NCBI GenBank assembly: GCA_039519185.1
Contig: CM076854.1
Location: 149,778,997 to 149,842,996, forward strand
Direction of reading: 5' to 3'
Length of the DNA stretch: 64,000 bases
Source: Astragalus membranaceus
Taxonomy: Eukaryota; Streptophyta; Magnoliopsida; Fabales; Fabaceae
The position numbers were made by a program, and so were the translations under genes. Each line of letters starts with the position of its first letter. Within the stretch, counting starts at the first letter, position 1. Under the pieces are notes generated by a model. It worked only from the letters and a program-made list of their open reading frames with translations, was not told the DNA's origin and did no database searches. Shown piece by piece: positions 22,095 to 34,009 of this stretch.

Positions 22095-22295
22095 ACGTCT
22101 AGCCCAGTGGTCGGGCTACCCTGAGCTACGTAGTGGGGGTCGATCCGGTTTGCTTCCGGGTTCGATTCCCGCCCACGTTAAAAATGCGAGTTGGCCAGCG
22201 AAATCCTTGCCGCAAGTAGCGAGCGGAGATTAGTCATTCGTTGAAAGCGTTGGGACACTCCGTGGGTAGCCAACAATGGTCCTAAATGAAAAAAA
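22095..22295 (+). mobile_element. SINE nested in the CACTA element
   Basis: A-box-like TAGCCCAGTGG and B-box GGTTCGATTCCC about 60 bases apart, then the family core GGAGATTAGTCATTCG and an A-rich tail (ATGAAAAAAAAA). No convincing TSD was found. Confidence 0.75.
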
Positions 22296-22339
22296 AATCT
22301 TATCTCTTCTCTCACCTCTTCCCTCTTTGACTACGAATT

Positions 22340-22478
22340 CTCTCCACCTTCCAACACCACCACACCACCACCATGAACTCCTCTCCTACGAATTCCTCTT
22401 CTCCCACCTATGAATTTCTTTCCTATTTTTCTCTTCTTCTCTCCACCTTTCACCACCACCACCACCACGAACTCCTAT

Positions 22479-22527
<49 letters not shown>

Positions 22528-22740
22528 CGAAGTGGACCACAACCACCACCACCACATAGCTCCTCCCACCACCACCACCACCACGAACTCCTCTCTCTCC
22601 TACGAAGTGAGCCACAACCACCACTACCACCGCATAGCTCCTCCCACCACGAACTCCTCTCCTCTCTCTCCTACGAAGTGAACCACAACCACCACCACCA
22701 CCACCACATAGCTCCTCCCAAACACCACCACCACCACATT
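22340..22740. repeat. CT- and CAC-rich core of the CACTA element
   Basis: Repeated CACCACCACC stretches, an uninterrupted (CT)n tract at about 22485-22522, and a tandem unit of about 90 bp around CCTACGAAGTG..CACAACCACC present three times. It can be translated into His/Thr/Ser/Leu-rich low-complexity sequence, which I do not consider a gene. Confidence 0.75.
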
Positions 22741-23060
22741 AATAATATAATATAATGTTCATTACTAATATAATAATAAATATATAAAAAACAGCTTTAA
22801 AAAAAATTAAAACAACACATGAAACAAGCCATTCAAATTGGGACACATGTTAGTCATGATTTGCGCAGATTTTGTTTAGCGAGGGAATTGTCCCACGCAA
22901 ATTAGCGAGAGATTCAAATTCTCCTGCTAATCCATTAGCGAGGAGAAATTTAGCGAGGGAATCAGTCCCTCGCTAATTCCCTCGCAAATAGCAGTTAACG
23001 ACGGAAATAAGGCAGTTTGCGAGGGAATAATCCCTCGCTAATAACCTTTTTTTTGTAGTG

Positions 23061-24304
23061 AATTGAGTTTTGATGGGTATGATACTCTGTAGCCAAAAAT
23101 AGAACAATATTTGAATTTATTTTAAAATATTTAAATATACAAAAATGAGGTGTCATTGAGTGATTGATTGTTAGGTGTCATACCCTACATAACTCAATGT
23201 GTATCGGAGTCCTCGCCTTATTATAATTTGGACCAAAAAAGTGTCTTTTGTTTCTTGCAATATTGGCCGGAGGGAGTATTTTTTGGGCTGTAGACGGAGT
23301 GGCAAGTACGTACCACCCGTAAAGTCACACACAAAGTGGAGATTCCTAGTTCGAATTCAGGAAACACAAAAATAAAAAGAAGAGATAAGATAATTATTTA
23401 GTATAAAACAAAGAGAAGAGATAAATATAATGATTTTATGAATAGACAAAAAAAATCTCAATGTAAAAAATATATACTCATTACCAACTAAAATTGTTAC
23501 CAAGTTACTTAATTACTTTACAATGAGAGATTCAATGACTTTAGAGTGAAAAATAATGTGCCTTTGTGTCTATTTCTCTCATTCATCTTATTTTTCTCTC
23601 TAAAAATGCTAAAAGTAAGCAAAGTTAGTGAATCCAAATCTTTAATTTACCGTAGATTTTATTTTATTTTACTTAATCAATATATTGATTATTTTGTTTT
23701 ATTTTAAAATTACTAATTTCATTTATTTTTAAAAAAATTATGAAAAACTTTTAGGGTGAGGGAAGAGTACCCTAATCCAAGACAATGAATACATTTGGGT
23801 TCTAAAAGTACTTACAAAAGAATTTACATTTATCTCACCTAAGTGACTAGTGGGGTTTGAACCTGCGACGTGTCAAATAAGAAACTCTATCATGCTCCAT
23901 TAGACTAACCATTTGAGGTTAATTGTTAATTTCATTTTTTAAATTAATTAATTTAATTAATCAAGTTAATAGTTTGATTTGATTAATATATATTGCATTG
24001 TTGAAAGCACAAAACGTTAACGTTTTTTCGGATTCTCATGAACAATTTCCTTACTGTATGAATAAGGCTAGGGCTATTGACATCCCTATAAAGACTACTT
24101 ACACCCCTTGATATTATGAATGGACTAAAATAACCTCCATCCAAAATCCAATTTTCAAAAAACTATCAACTTTTTGTCTTTCGCTTCAAATCAGCTCTTA
24201 ACCCTCTTCCTCTTTTTCTTTGTCACGCCCACAGTACCATACTGGTTCAGTTACTCTTCATCAACCAAACACGACTCTTCCCCTTTGTTGCTTTTGTTTC
24301 TTTC
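23061..24304. other. Spacer with two possible SINE remnants
   Basis: Two tRNA-type B-box-like sequences occur: AGTTCGAATTC near 23350 (+) and the complement of GGTTCAAACC near 23855 (-). Neither has a clear TSD. The rest is AT-rich with no gene. Confidence 0.4.
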
Positions 24305-24750
24305 AAAATGTAAGAGATGTATGTGAGCTCAATTCGCGTATGATTGTGTGAATTGAGTTCACATATATTCAAAATTAAGTTATGCACGTATGTGAACTCA
24401 ATTCGCGTATGATTGTGTGAATTGAGTTCACATATATTCAAAATTGAGTTCACATACGTTACATATATGTGAACTCAATTCACATATGTTTGTGTGAACT
24501 AAGTTCACACATACACTTAAAAATAAATTGCGCACGTATCTGAACTCAATTCACAGATGTATTTGTGAATTGAGTTCACATATATAGATTCAAATATAAT
24601 TAATGCATATGTGTAAACTCGGTTCACATATGTTTATGTGAACTGAATTCACATATGTTTATGTGAACTGAATTCACATACTTTCAGAATTAGATTATGC
24701 ACATATGTGGATTAAGTTTACGCGTTTATGTTAACTCAGTTTATGAAAGG
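24305..24750. repeat. Palindrome-rich tandem repeat
   Basis: About five degenerate units of roughly 75-85 bp. Each holds a near-palindrome of TGTGAACTCAATTCACA type, often paired with a second, inverted GTGAATTGAGTTCACATA copy. Units 1 and 2 are almost identical and later units are more diverged. Each unit could form a cruciform or RNA hairpin. Confidence 0.85.
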
Positions 24751-25188
24751 GGGTGGATTAATAATGGATGATAGGTTGATAAATTGTTAGTTTGGGGAAA
24801 ATTAAAAGAACAAGTTGATAGATATCAATATAACATTTTTATTCACACTTGATTTATGTTTAGAGACATTTTATAACTTCCTCAATTTAGAATTGAAAAA
24901 TATGTTCTCCCCTCCATTCCCCTCCCAAACATACCCTTAACCTTCTCTCAGTACTCCCACTAACAAAAAGTATAAAGAGTTTGAAAGAGTCTCGTAATTA
25001 ATAAATCTCGTTAACTATTCCGGTATGAGTTTGATTTAATTACTTTAAAACATAAAATCTCTAATCTACCTATTTCATTGTTTTGAAACGGTCTTTTTCA
25101 GATACTGGAGTCCAAGGCATTCCATTTCAATTATTCAATATTCAAACCATTCACAGTCAAAGCAAAACTATAGAAAACTCAATTCCAC

Positions 25189-25202
25189 TCCCTATATATA
25201 AA
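25189..25202 (+). promoter_or_regulatory. Candidate TATA box of peptide gene copy A
   Basis: CTCCCTATATATAAAA about 140 bases before the start codon, conserved at the matching place in copy B. Confidence 0.6.
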
Positions 25203-25336
25203 ATCGCTATGTACCTCCCTTTCTCCCACCAACACATTTCATATCACAATACAACACCTTCCAAACTCATATATAGATACCAATTCAAAGTACCAAAAAA
25301 ATCAATTCCTTCATTATTTACTTACTAACTTAATAT

Positions 25337-25540
25337 ATGGCTTTATCATACCAAAAGATCCTCTTCAGAGTTGTTTACATTATGCTGATCATTCTCAATG
25401 TTATGGTTGCTTCTCAATCAGGAGTAGATTGCAGGCCATTATTAATGCATTATGAATGGTCTTGGGATCATGGCCTTCTTTTTCAGTCTCTTCCAAATGG
25501 TCCTGCGCCAGGTTCAAAGGGAGATCCTACTCATCCCTAA
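25337..25540 (+). CDS. Small secreted peptide precursor, PIP/PIPL-like (copy A)
   Basis: 67 codons, no intron. An N-terminal signal peptide (residues about 10-27, ILFRVVYIMLIILNVMVA) is followed by SQSGVDCRPLL and a conserved C-terminus ending LPNGPAPGSKGDPTHP. The RPL motif after the signal and a Gly-Pro-rich terminus of GPxPxxxGxxH type resemble plant PIP/PIPL (IDA/CEP-related) secreted signalling peptides, which are cut to short Hyp-modified peptides perceived by LRR receptor kinases; that assignment is inference. One Cys remains in the mature part. Copy B at 37444 has only a few changes, mostly in the signal peptide. The start is the first Met after a stop and lies about 140 bases past a TATA box. 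Confidence 0.75.
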   Translation: MALSYQKILFRVVYIMLIILNVMVASQSGVDCRPLLMHYEWSWDHGLLFQSLPNGPAPGSKGDPTHP

Positions 25541-27145
25541 GCTATGTAGCTAGCATATATTATACCATCAAATTAATTAATTAATGTGCATAGTTGAGGT
25601 TTGAGAAGGAGCCTCACAATGAAATAGTTGATACGTGGGAATCGCTTCTTAAAAAAGAAGTGGGTTTATATGGCTTATATATTTATTTTTTTCATATGTT
25701 TTTTTTACAAGATTTTTTTTCATATGTTGGTTCCTTATATTCATGTATTCACATCAATTTTGTAATCTCGGAATATGTCTTAAAAATTTGAGATATATTC
25801 TTTTAGGCCAATTACGATTGCATGTAAATTTTGAACAAAAATCCAAAGAAAGAAAGAACCCTTTGAAGTCTGGATAAAACTAAGTAGCTATTTTTTATAT
25901 AAGCAAAAAATACATTAAAAATAGAATTCTAATAATGCATTTACAAAAGGCTAACCTTAACTGTCCACCACACCAGATATACCATGCATGCACTTGAAAA
26001 AGTACTCATCTTCTACATAAGTTCAGACGAGTATGTAACTTCTTACACTTGAGGTGCTAACTCGGTGGTAAGAGTTTAACCTTGTATCCTTAAGGTAATG
26101 AGTTAAAATCCCTTCGAGGACAGATGTAAAATGACCATTAATGCCACTTTAATCGTATTTATCATACTGCACTTGCTGTTAAGTCAGTATTGGTTCATGG
26201 CTTTATCTTCTTAAATAGCTCATTTTGGAGCATGATCACATCTTCAGGGAGTGTTGCAGCAGGGTATTGTGGCGATTTTCTTTGCTCCATAGAGCTTAGG
26301 TTAATCTGTTGTATTCAGTACTATCGATCTCTAGGCTTATTTTTTTCCCTGGTTGCTTGACCGGGCCCTTTGATGATTTTATGAGATGTAGATACATCTA
26401 GTTTCCAGGTCCCTTTATCTCTTTGGTGTATTTTTCTGTATTCTCAATAGCTGTATGGCTATAAACTTTGGTGTATTTTTTGAATCATTTAGTCTTAGCA
26501 CATGATTGGGTGTCCTCTCAAATCCTTCATAGAAGGTAGGGGGAGTGTGCACCAATAATGCTGAGCTAAATGTCCTATTAATAATACTTTCCCTTATCGA
26601 AAAAAAAAGCTTATCTACAAACAAACCAAGAAGTTCATCATAAGATTTTTAGAAGGTTCGGTAGAAGTTTCTTAAGAAGTTTCATCATATGTCTCATGAG
26701 AAGGGTCATCGATTTGAAGTCTCCTTAAACTATTTATCTGAAGATTCAGGAGAAGGTTAATTAGAATTCTGAGAAAGTTCATGTTAAAGTTTGCTATGAC
26801 AACCATCGCACCTAACAACTTTACTTAAAAGGTACATAAGTACATCACTAGTTGTCACTTGTCAGTTGTCACATCAACTTTACTATGTTTTTTTTTATAA
26901 TTCAAAAATTGCATTATTGGGGTAAAGGGGTACCACAATCCCTTTTACAATTCAAGAAATTAGATCAATACAAGCAGCACGATTGTTGACCCAATTCTCA
27001 AACTCAATTGTTAATTTTACTATGCCTCCCTCTCTCATATACTATTTGGGATGGCTAGATTGAAGTTAAACACTATATTAACACATTGGACAATTGAAGC
27101 AACTTAAGGACATGCATGGATCATACTGGGGCTATACTAGATTTC
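25541..27145. other. 3' flank of peptide gene A and repeat remnants
   Basis: Includes a SINE-like piece near 26044-26160 (CTAACTCGGTGGTAAGAG A-box-like sequence) and a likely LINE 3' tail about 26170-26610 ending in an A run. No gene was found. Confidence 0.45.
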
Positions 27146-27430
27146 TCTGAAAGCATCTATTAGCTAGTTTAAATTTCTGCATTAGTTAGTCTAACTGTCG
27201 ACTTTAGTTAGCTTACCACTGTAATTAGCTTGCTATTGTAATCTAGATAGATAGTGAACCATATTTAGTCATCTAGTTACATTTTAGTTATTATCATTTA
27301 TTTTGTATATAAGGCAAACACTGTACAGTTACTATTCAGTTAGAAATAACAATCGAAAGTTCATTTCTATCTCTCTCTCTTTCGCAAAGCTTGAGCTCTC
27401 TCCCATGGAGTTTCACATTCTCATTTCACA
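27146..27430 (+). repeat. 5' LTR of the copia element
   Basis: 285 bp, ending TTTCACA directly before the primer-binding site. A TATA-like GTATATAAGGC lies near 27305. Confidence 0.93.
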
Positions 27431-27442
27431 TGGTATCAGAGC
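27431..27442 (+). other. Primer-binding site of the copia element
   Basis: TGGTATCAGAGC immediately after the 5' LTR, complementary to the 3' end of initiator methionine tRNA. Confidence 0.92.
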
Positions 27443-27649
27443 ACCTTTCTAGGGGCTCTGATCACCACTGTTTTGCGCACTCGAATTTATCTTCTTAGCG
27501 AGATTACCATTCTTAGGTCGAAGCTCACGTTTTCGACGGTAAATCTCACTTTTCTTGATTGTGGATCGAATCTCACGATTTCGATCAATTTCTGTTATCA
27601 TCTTCATTTTTAGCGATTCAATTTCCATGATCTGTTCCCAATTTCATCA

Positions 27650-29960
27650 ATGGCTACGGAAGCTTCACCTACTGCGACGAGTTTGCCTTCCTCCGGTACT
27701 GTTCCGGTAACCTAGATAACTCGAATTCCGTCAAAAACTACCAAAGCGACATGCTCAATCCGTATTTCTTGCATCCTAGTGACAATCCGGGAATAGCGAT
27801 TGTCACTCCTCCTCTAAATGGTAGCAATTACCACACCTGGTCGAGATCGATGACCATGGCGCTTAGGTCGAAGAACACGATTCATTTTATCAACAGTTCT
27901 CTACCAAAACCTGCTGATGAAGATAGGGATTCATTAGCATGGGATCGGTGCAACACGATGGTTATGTCGGGGATCAACAATTCTATAGTGCCAGAAATTT
28001 CGCAAAGCATCCTCTGGATGGATACAGCGGCTGAAATATGGAAGGATTTGAAAGATAGGTTCTATCAATGAGACATATTCCGAATTTCTGATCTTCAAGA
28101 AGAGATCTACACAACAAAGCAAGGTGATGGATCTATCTCTTCTTACCATACGAAATTAAAGAAATTATGGCAAGAACTAGAAAATTTTCTTCCTGCACCT
28201 AAATGTAGTTGTGCTCTAGATGACTGTAAATGCAATGATGTGGTAAAATTTAAAGAATATAGGGAAACTGAGAAAGTCTTAAGGTTTTTGAAAGAACTAA
28301 ATGAGCAATATACGTCAGTAAGATCGCAAATTATGCTAATGAATCCCCTTCCAAATATTGGAAGAGTGTATTCTCTTTTGATCCAGCAAGAAAGGCAAGT
28401 TACTGTGTTAGATGAACCTAAGATTTTAGCTGCAGTCAACAATCAAGGAAGAGGAACCACACAGGGCATAGGTGACCGTGGTGGTAGAACCTCTTTTGGT
28501 AGAGGAAGAGGTACAAGAATATGCTCATACTATGCGAGAACTGGTCATATGGTTGATACTGTCAGGAAAATTGGTTTGATAGTATCTTCCTCATCAAAGA
28601 CTAAACGCTAATCCCTATTTATAGGGAATATAAAGACTCAACCCTAAATAAGTATATCAAGAAACAAATAATACTCATAAATACAATTAATGGAGATCAA
28701 ATCAACTCCTAATTTGTCTAGCATAAAATAGGAAAGCTAATAAATATAATTGCAGATACAGATTTATTCCTGATTTAATTCCTTATTCATCGATTTATTC
28801 CCGATTCACATCCCCCCTCAAATTGATGCGGTTCTTCAAGGAGCATCAATTTGCTAACAATGGGGAACAACTTTTGTCAAAATGTTTGCAGCTCAGAACA
28901 GTTGAGAAACAGCGTCACTCAGAATCCAAGAAGTAATTTGAGCATAAAGAACCCGTAAGAACCAAGAACATTAAAAATCACGAACACCAAGAATCACACA
29001 CACCAAGAACCAGTGAGAACCAAGAACACCAAGAATCACGAACATCAAGAACACTAAGAATACCACAAATGGTAAACACGAAGACTATGAGCATTTCACT
29101 CATAGGCTACATTCTCTCTTCGTTGTAGCAAACTGCCCGAAACTATGAGTTTTTTTTATAGCTCATAGACTGCATTATCTCTTTGTTGCAGCAAACGACA
29201 AACACGACTATGAGCATATAGCCCATAGACTGCTTTATCTCTTTGTTGCAGCAAACGGTACTAGGACAAGAGCGACCAAAGGAGATGTCTCTGAACGCAC
29301 AACACGGTCGAAAAGAGGAACATGACGGCAGAAAGCAGAAACAGGTATAAATTGAGAACTGAACAAAGTGGTGCTGCCGGCGGTCGATGTCGCCGCCGGC
29401 TGCGGTGGTGAAGCACGAAAACGAGGTCAGAATATGAGAAGTGTCTCTAATACCATGTCAGGAAAATTCGCTTGATAGTATCTTCCTTATCAAAGACTAA
29501 ACGCTAATCCCTATTTACAGGGAATACAAAGGCTCAACCCTAAATAGGTATATCAAGAAACAAATAATACTCATAAATACAATTAATGGAGATCAAATCA
29601 ACTCATAATTTGTCTAGCCTAAAATAGGAAAGCTAATAAATATAATTGCACATACAGATTTATTCCTGATTTAATTCCTGATTCATCGATTTATTCCCGA
29701 TTCACTGATACATGTTATAAAAAGCATGGATATCCTCCCACTTCCACTATTAACAACTGCACTAATGTTGGAATGATGATGAAGGCAGCAACTCTGTGGC
29801 TTATGATGAAGAACAGCAAGAGACAGGGAAGCAGAATTCAAGTAACTTTGGTTTCACTCCAGAGCAACACAAAGCAATACTAGCACTCCTACAAAGCTCG
29901 TCACAGACTCCATCTCATGAGATCAACCATTTCACCACTGTGAAATCAGGTATAATCTGC
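27650..29960 (+). pseudogene. copia gag region, broken
   Basis: ATG at 27650 starts a gag frame that meets TAG near 27712. The main gag stretch (27751-28071, with NPYFLHPSDNPGIAI and GSNYHTWSRSM) is in another frame and ends at TGA (28069-28071), probably from CGA. It continues 28072-28559 to a zinc knuckle whose second Cys is now Tyr (CSYYARTGHMVDT). There the TRIM-like element is inserted; gag resumes at 29712 with CYKKHGYPP. Three independent disablements plus an insertion mean no Gag can be made. Confidence 0.88.
28560..29706 (-). mobile_element. TRIM-like small LTR retroelement nested in copia gag
   Basis: Two 251-bp LTRs (28560-28810, 29456-29706), starting TGTCAGG and ending GATTCACA (the right copy ends ACT by mutation), are flanked by the 5-bp duplication gatac (28555-28559, 29707-29711). 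Inside the left LTR is CATCCCCCCTCAAA, a polypurine tract on the minus strand. Next to the right LTR is the minus-strand TGGTATTAGAGAC, close to the initiator Met tRNA primer site. So it is minus-oriented with only about 645 bp inside and no open gag or pol. Confidence 0.88.
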
Positions 29961-29984
29961 CTTTTTCCCAGTCCTAATAGATAA

Positions 29985-31770
29985 AAAACATGGATCATTG
30001 ACACTGGGGCCACTGACCATGTCTGTTTTTGCAAAAGTTATTTTCAATGCCTCAAGAAAATTAAACCCATCACCATCAAATTACCAAATGGCACTTATGT
30101 GACCACTGAACTTGCAGGAACACTTTTGTTTGATAATGATTTATGTATAACAGGTGTGTTATACATACCAGATTTCTCTTTTAACCTTATTTCTATACCT
30201 AAGCTTGTTATTGACATAGATTGTGATGTGCACCTTAATAGAAAAGGATGTCTGATACAGGAGGACATTTGCCAGAAGACGATTGGGAAAGCTGAGCTTA
30301 GGAATGGATTGTTTCACCTTGAAGAACCATCGGTGAGAATCTCTACAAAATTCACTTCACATTCTGTTGTCAATAACATCACCACCCTAGAAAAGAACCA
30401 TGACTGTGATCTCTAGCATTTGAGGTTTGGTCATCCCTCATATGACAAATTAGTAGAAATTAGCAAATGCTTTCCAAGCATTACATGCATTAAAAATAAT
30501 TTTCCTTGTGATATATGCCATTATGCAAAACAAAATCGTCTTCCTTTTCCTAATAGTTCAAGTGTATCCAATGAATGCTTTGATTTGATACATATGGATA
30601 TTTGGGGACCCATTTCAGTCCCCTCAATGTTTGCTCACAAATATTTTTTAACTGTAATGGATGATAAAAGTAGATTCACTCGGGTTTTTCTTATGAAACT
30701 TAAATGTGAGGCTTCACAACTAGTGAAGTCTTTTGTTTCTCTTGTTCATACACAATTTGGAAAAATGATCAAGTACATTAGAACTGATAATGGCCCAGAA
30801 TTTCTCATGAAAATTTTTTATGATGAAAAGGGCATCATTCATCAAACATCATGTGTTGCTACCCCTCAACAGAATGGAATTGTTGAGAGGAAGCATCAAC
30901 ATATTCTTAACATCACAAGAGCTTTACTCTTTCAAGCAAAATTGCCAAAATATTTTTGGGCACATGCTGTCTATCATGCTGTCCAGTAGGGGTGTTCAAA
31001 ACTGAACCAAACCAATAGAAAATCGCAAACCGAACCAAACCAAACCAAAACAAAAACCGCAAAAAACCGCTTCTTATTGGTTCTGTTCGGTTCTTTTTTT
31101 CATTGCACCGCACGGTGTGGTTCGGTTCGCGGTTTTGATTACAGAAACCGAACCAAACCAAACCAAATCGCAAGTAACACTAAGACTTATTGACTTACAA
31201 CATTCCTTACTAACTTACTAGCTCAAATGCAACTAAAACCCAACTCTCACTCACTTACTAGCCCAAATCCAATTAATTCTTTGACTCACTTACAAACAAT
31301 CCATATTTTTATGCTATATTTAAAAATTACAATAAAATATTTATTTCAAATTCTTTTAAACATTGTCTTAGCTATCTTAAAAGAATTAAAAGAGCATAAT
31401 TTATATACTACATATATTTGAGTGGATTTTTTCTTAAAAATTTATGTTAGCCATTTTTTATGTTAGTTAATTTTAACTCCGTTTTAAATTATGTTTTGTC
31501 TTGAAAAAAACCGAACCAACCGAACCAATCCAAACCGCATTAGTTTGGTTTAGTTCGGTTCAGTTTTATTTTAGGAAGCCAACCGAACCAAACCAAACCG
31601 CATGTAGTTTTACCTTGCGGTTCGGTTCACTTTTTATCTCAAAACTGAACCAAACCGCACCACGAACACCCCTACTGTCCACATAATAAATAGATTAGCT
31701 ACAAAATTTCTTTCACAAAAATCTTCTTTTCAAACTTTGCATCAATGCTTACCTGATTTACATTCTTAAA
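29985..31770 (+). pseudogene. copia protease and integrase region, interrupted by a hAT MITE
   Basis: WIIDTGATDHVC (from about 29990) holds the aspartic protease DTGA site. A stop precedes it and another (TAG near 30414) follows before LRFGHPSYDKL. The integrase has a HHCC-like region (H, CDICHYAKQ) and the catalytic set in HMDIWG, RTDNGPEF and QNGIVERKH. The frame runs into the hAT MITE at 30986; after the second duplication at 31675-31682 it resumes as HIINRLATKFL and ends at a stop near 31768. Confidence 0.88.
30987..31674. mobile_element. hAT-type MITE (family A, copy 2) in copia integrase
   Basis: Same termini and layout as the 12453-13076 copy (TAGGGGTGTTCAAAAC, AACCGAACCAAACC arrays, GAACACCCCTA). 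The flanks ctgtccag (30979-30986) and ctgtccac (31675-31682) differ by one base. This copy is slightly longer than copy 1. Confidence 0.9.
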
Positions 31771-34009
31771 AAGTTTTTGGTTCTTTTGTTTTTTGCTTCC
31801 ACACTAAAGGCAAATAGAAAAAAGCTAGATTCTAGATCAAGAAAATGTATTTATTTGGGTTTTAAAATTGGGGTCAAAGGTCACCTTCTCTTTGACCTTA
31901 ACTCTAGAGAAATATTTATTTCAAGAGATGTCAAATTTTTTAAGCATATTTTCCCTTACCAACCTATGTCACCTGAGGGATCCACATCTCAAACCAACCT
32001 ATCTCCCCTTACACAGGACACTTACTATGATGACCTTATTCAAGAAGTTCAAAACCAACAACCTTCACAAACCAACTTTGAAACATCTATCCCTACACAG
32101 GACATACCAACACCACACACCAGCACTCCACATACCAACACCACAGATACTTCAAGCCCTATACAGAGCAGCTCTCCCCCACATGATAGCCTACCCAATG
32201 ACACTACAACCTCTACTCCTACACTGCCTCATACATCTGAACCCCCACCTCCATTGCCTAACCTCAATGAAATTGAGCTTAGGAGATCATGTAGAACCAG
32301 AAATGCCTCCACCTATCTACAAGAGTATCACTGTAATCTTCTCACTGATGCAATCCATACCTCAAGCTCATCAGATTCCAAGAAATGTTCTGACAACTGT
32401 AAGTATCCCATTTCTGATTTTGTGTCATATAACAATCTGCCCACTGCACACAAACACTATACACTCAACCTATCCAGTACACTTGAACCTAAATCTTATG
32501 AGGAGGCTATCTGTGATGAGAATTGGAAGAGTGCTATCCATGCTGAACTGGCTGCTCTGCAGAAAACCAAAACTTGGGAACTGGTTGACTTGCCTCCATC
32601 CAAGAAAATTGCAGGATGCAAATGGGTATTCAAATTAAAACTACATGTTGATGGCTCAGTTGAGAGGTATAAAGCAACACTAGTTGCTAAGGGATTTACA
32701 CAAACTACTGGAATTGACTACATAAAAACATTTAGCCCAGTTGTGAAAATGACCACTGTGAGAATGCTCATGGCTGTTGCTGCTACTGAAAATTGGCATT
32801 TATGTCAATTGGATGTCAACACAGCTTTCTTACATGGAGATTTATTAGAAGAGGTCTACATGAAACCCCCACCAGGTCTTGCAATACCAAATTCCAACAC
32901 TGTATGCAGATTGCAGAGGTCTCTCTATGGCCTAAAACAGGCAAGTAGGCAGTGGAATGCCAAGTTAACTGACACATTACTAGCTACAGGATATACACAA
33001 TCCAAGCCTGACTATTCATTGTTCACCAAATCATGTTATTCTGGTCTATGTAGATGATTTGGTGCTGGCAGGGACTGATATTGATGAAATTAACAGAGTT
33101 AAAACACTGTTGGACCAGAAATTCAGTATCATAGACTTGGGGAAACTCAAGTACTTCTTAGGATTTGAAGTTGCTTGAAATGCCACTGGAATCTCACTGT
33201 GTCAGAGGAAATATGCACTAGACATGTTGGAGGAAGTTGGTCTACTAGGCACCAAGCCTTGCTCAACCCCCATGGAGCCACACCTTCAACTTAAAAAGAG
33301 CTCTGGCAAGGCAATCAATGATCCATCTTCATACAGGCGCCTAATTGGAAAGTTGTTGTATCTCACACACTCCATACCAGAAATTTCCTATGCCGTTAGC
33401 AAGCTCAGTCAATTTCTGGAAACACCAACTGATGAACATCTACAAGCTATGAGAGTGTTGAAGTTCATCAAAAATAACCTAGGCCAAGGCTTGTTTTTTA
33501 GCTCAAAATCAGATCTAACCCTCAAAGGTTTCTGTGATTCGGATTGGGGAGCATGCCCGGAAACTAAAAGGTCAACTACTGGGTTTTGTTTCTTTCTTGG
33601 GAACTCACTGGTTTCATGGAAAAGTAAGAAACAATCAATTGTTTCAAGGTCATCTTCTGAAGCAGAATACAGGGCCCTAGCACAAGCTACATGTGAAGCT
33701 CAATGGCTTCTTTATCTGATGCAGGATCTACATATTACTCACCCTAAGCCAGTCATCATTTACTGTGACAACAGGCCTGCTCTACATATTGCTGCCAACC
33801 TAGTTTTCCAAGAACGCACGAAGAACATAGAGATAGATTGCCATGTGGTGCGTGACAAAATACAAGCTGGGATTCTTCACTTACTTCTCATATCTTCAAA
33901 AGAGCAAGTTGCTGATATATTTACTAAATCTCTGCAGCCAGACCCTTTCTCTGCTCTTCATGCCAAACTTGGAATGATCAACATACATTCCAGTTTGAGG
34001 GGGATGTGA
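31771..34009 (+). pseudogene. copia reverse transcriptase and RNase H region, broken
   Basis: A Pro/Thr/Ser-rich linker precedes the RT (about 32560 onward, CKWVFKLKLHVDGSVERYKATLVAKGF, LDVNTAFLHGDL). The catalytic YVDD is present near 33047 but in a different frame from the upstream RT because of a one-base shift near 33030, and a TGA near 33177 interrupts the following segment. The last part (33224-34009) gives a full-length-looking RNase H end with SDWGACPETKRSTTGFCF, KSKKQSIVSRSSSEAEYRA and HVVRDKIQAG. It is not functional. Confidence 0.9.

Larger units (their letters stand above)
21713..23060. mobile_element. Small non-autonomous CACTA element (family B, copy 1)
   Basis: The ends are CACTACAAAAAAAGG and its inverted partner CCTTTTTTTTGTAGTG. 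Flanking trinucleotides are cat and aat (2 of 3 match). Both subterminal regions carry many TTAGCGACGGAA / TCCCTCGCTAA motifs. The core holds a nested SINE (22095-22295) and a CT/CAC-rich block. No transposase. The same design recurs at 48076-49249. Confidence 0.82.
24950..26040 (+). repeat. Segmental duplication, copy A (small peptide gene and flanks)
   Basis: It aligns with about 36030-38170 (copy B). The match starts near CACTAACAAAAAGTATAAA and covers promoter, gene and 3' flank. A partial third copy of the 3' flank is at about 39100-39900. Copy A lacks the SINE and the minisatellite present in copy B, so it shows the empty sites. Confidence 0.85.

Noticed and set aside
22373..22681. 102-codon His/Ser/Thr-rich ORF
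   Set aside because: Low-complexity reading of the CT/CAC core of a CACTA element; no start context or homology.
25594..25791. 65-codon ORF after the peptide gene
   Set aside because: It is 3' flank sequence; the matching frame in copy B is broken.
27148..27430. copia LTR starting at TGAAAGC
   Set aside because: That border gives no matching duplication; starting two bases earlier (TC mutated from TG) gives perfect atttc duplications.
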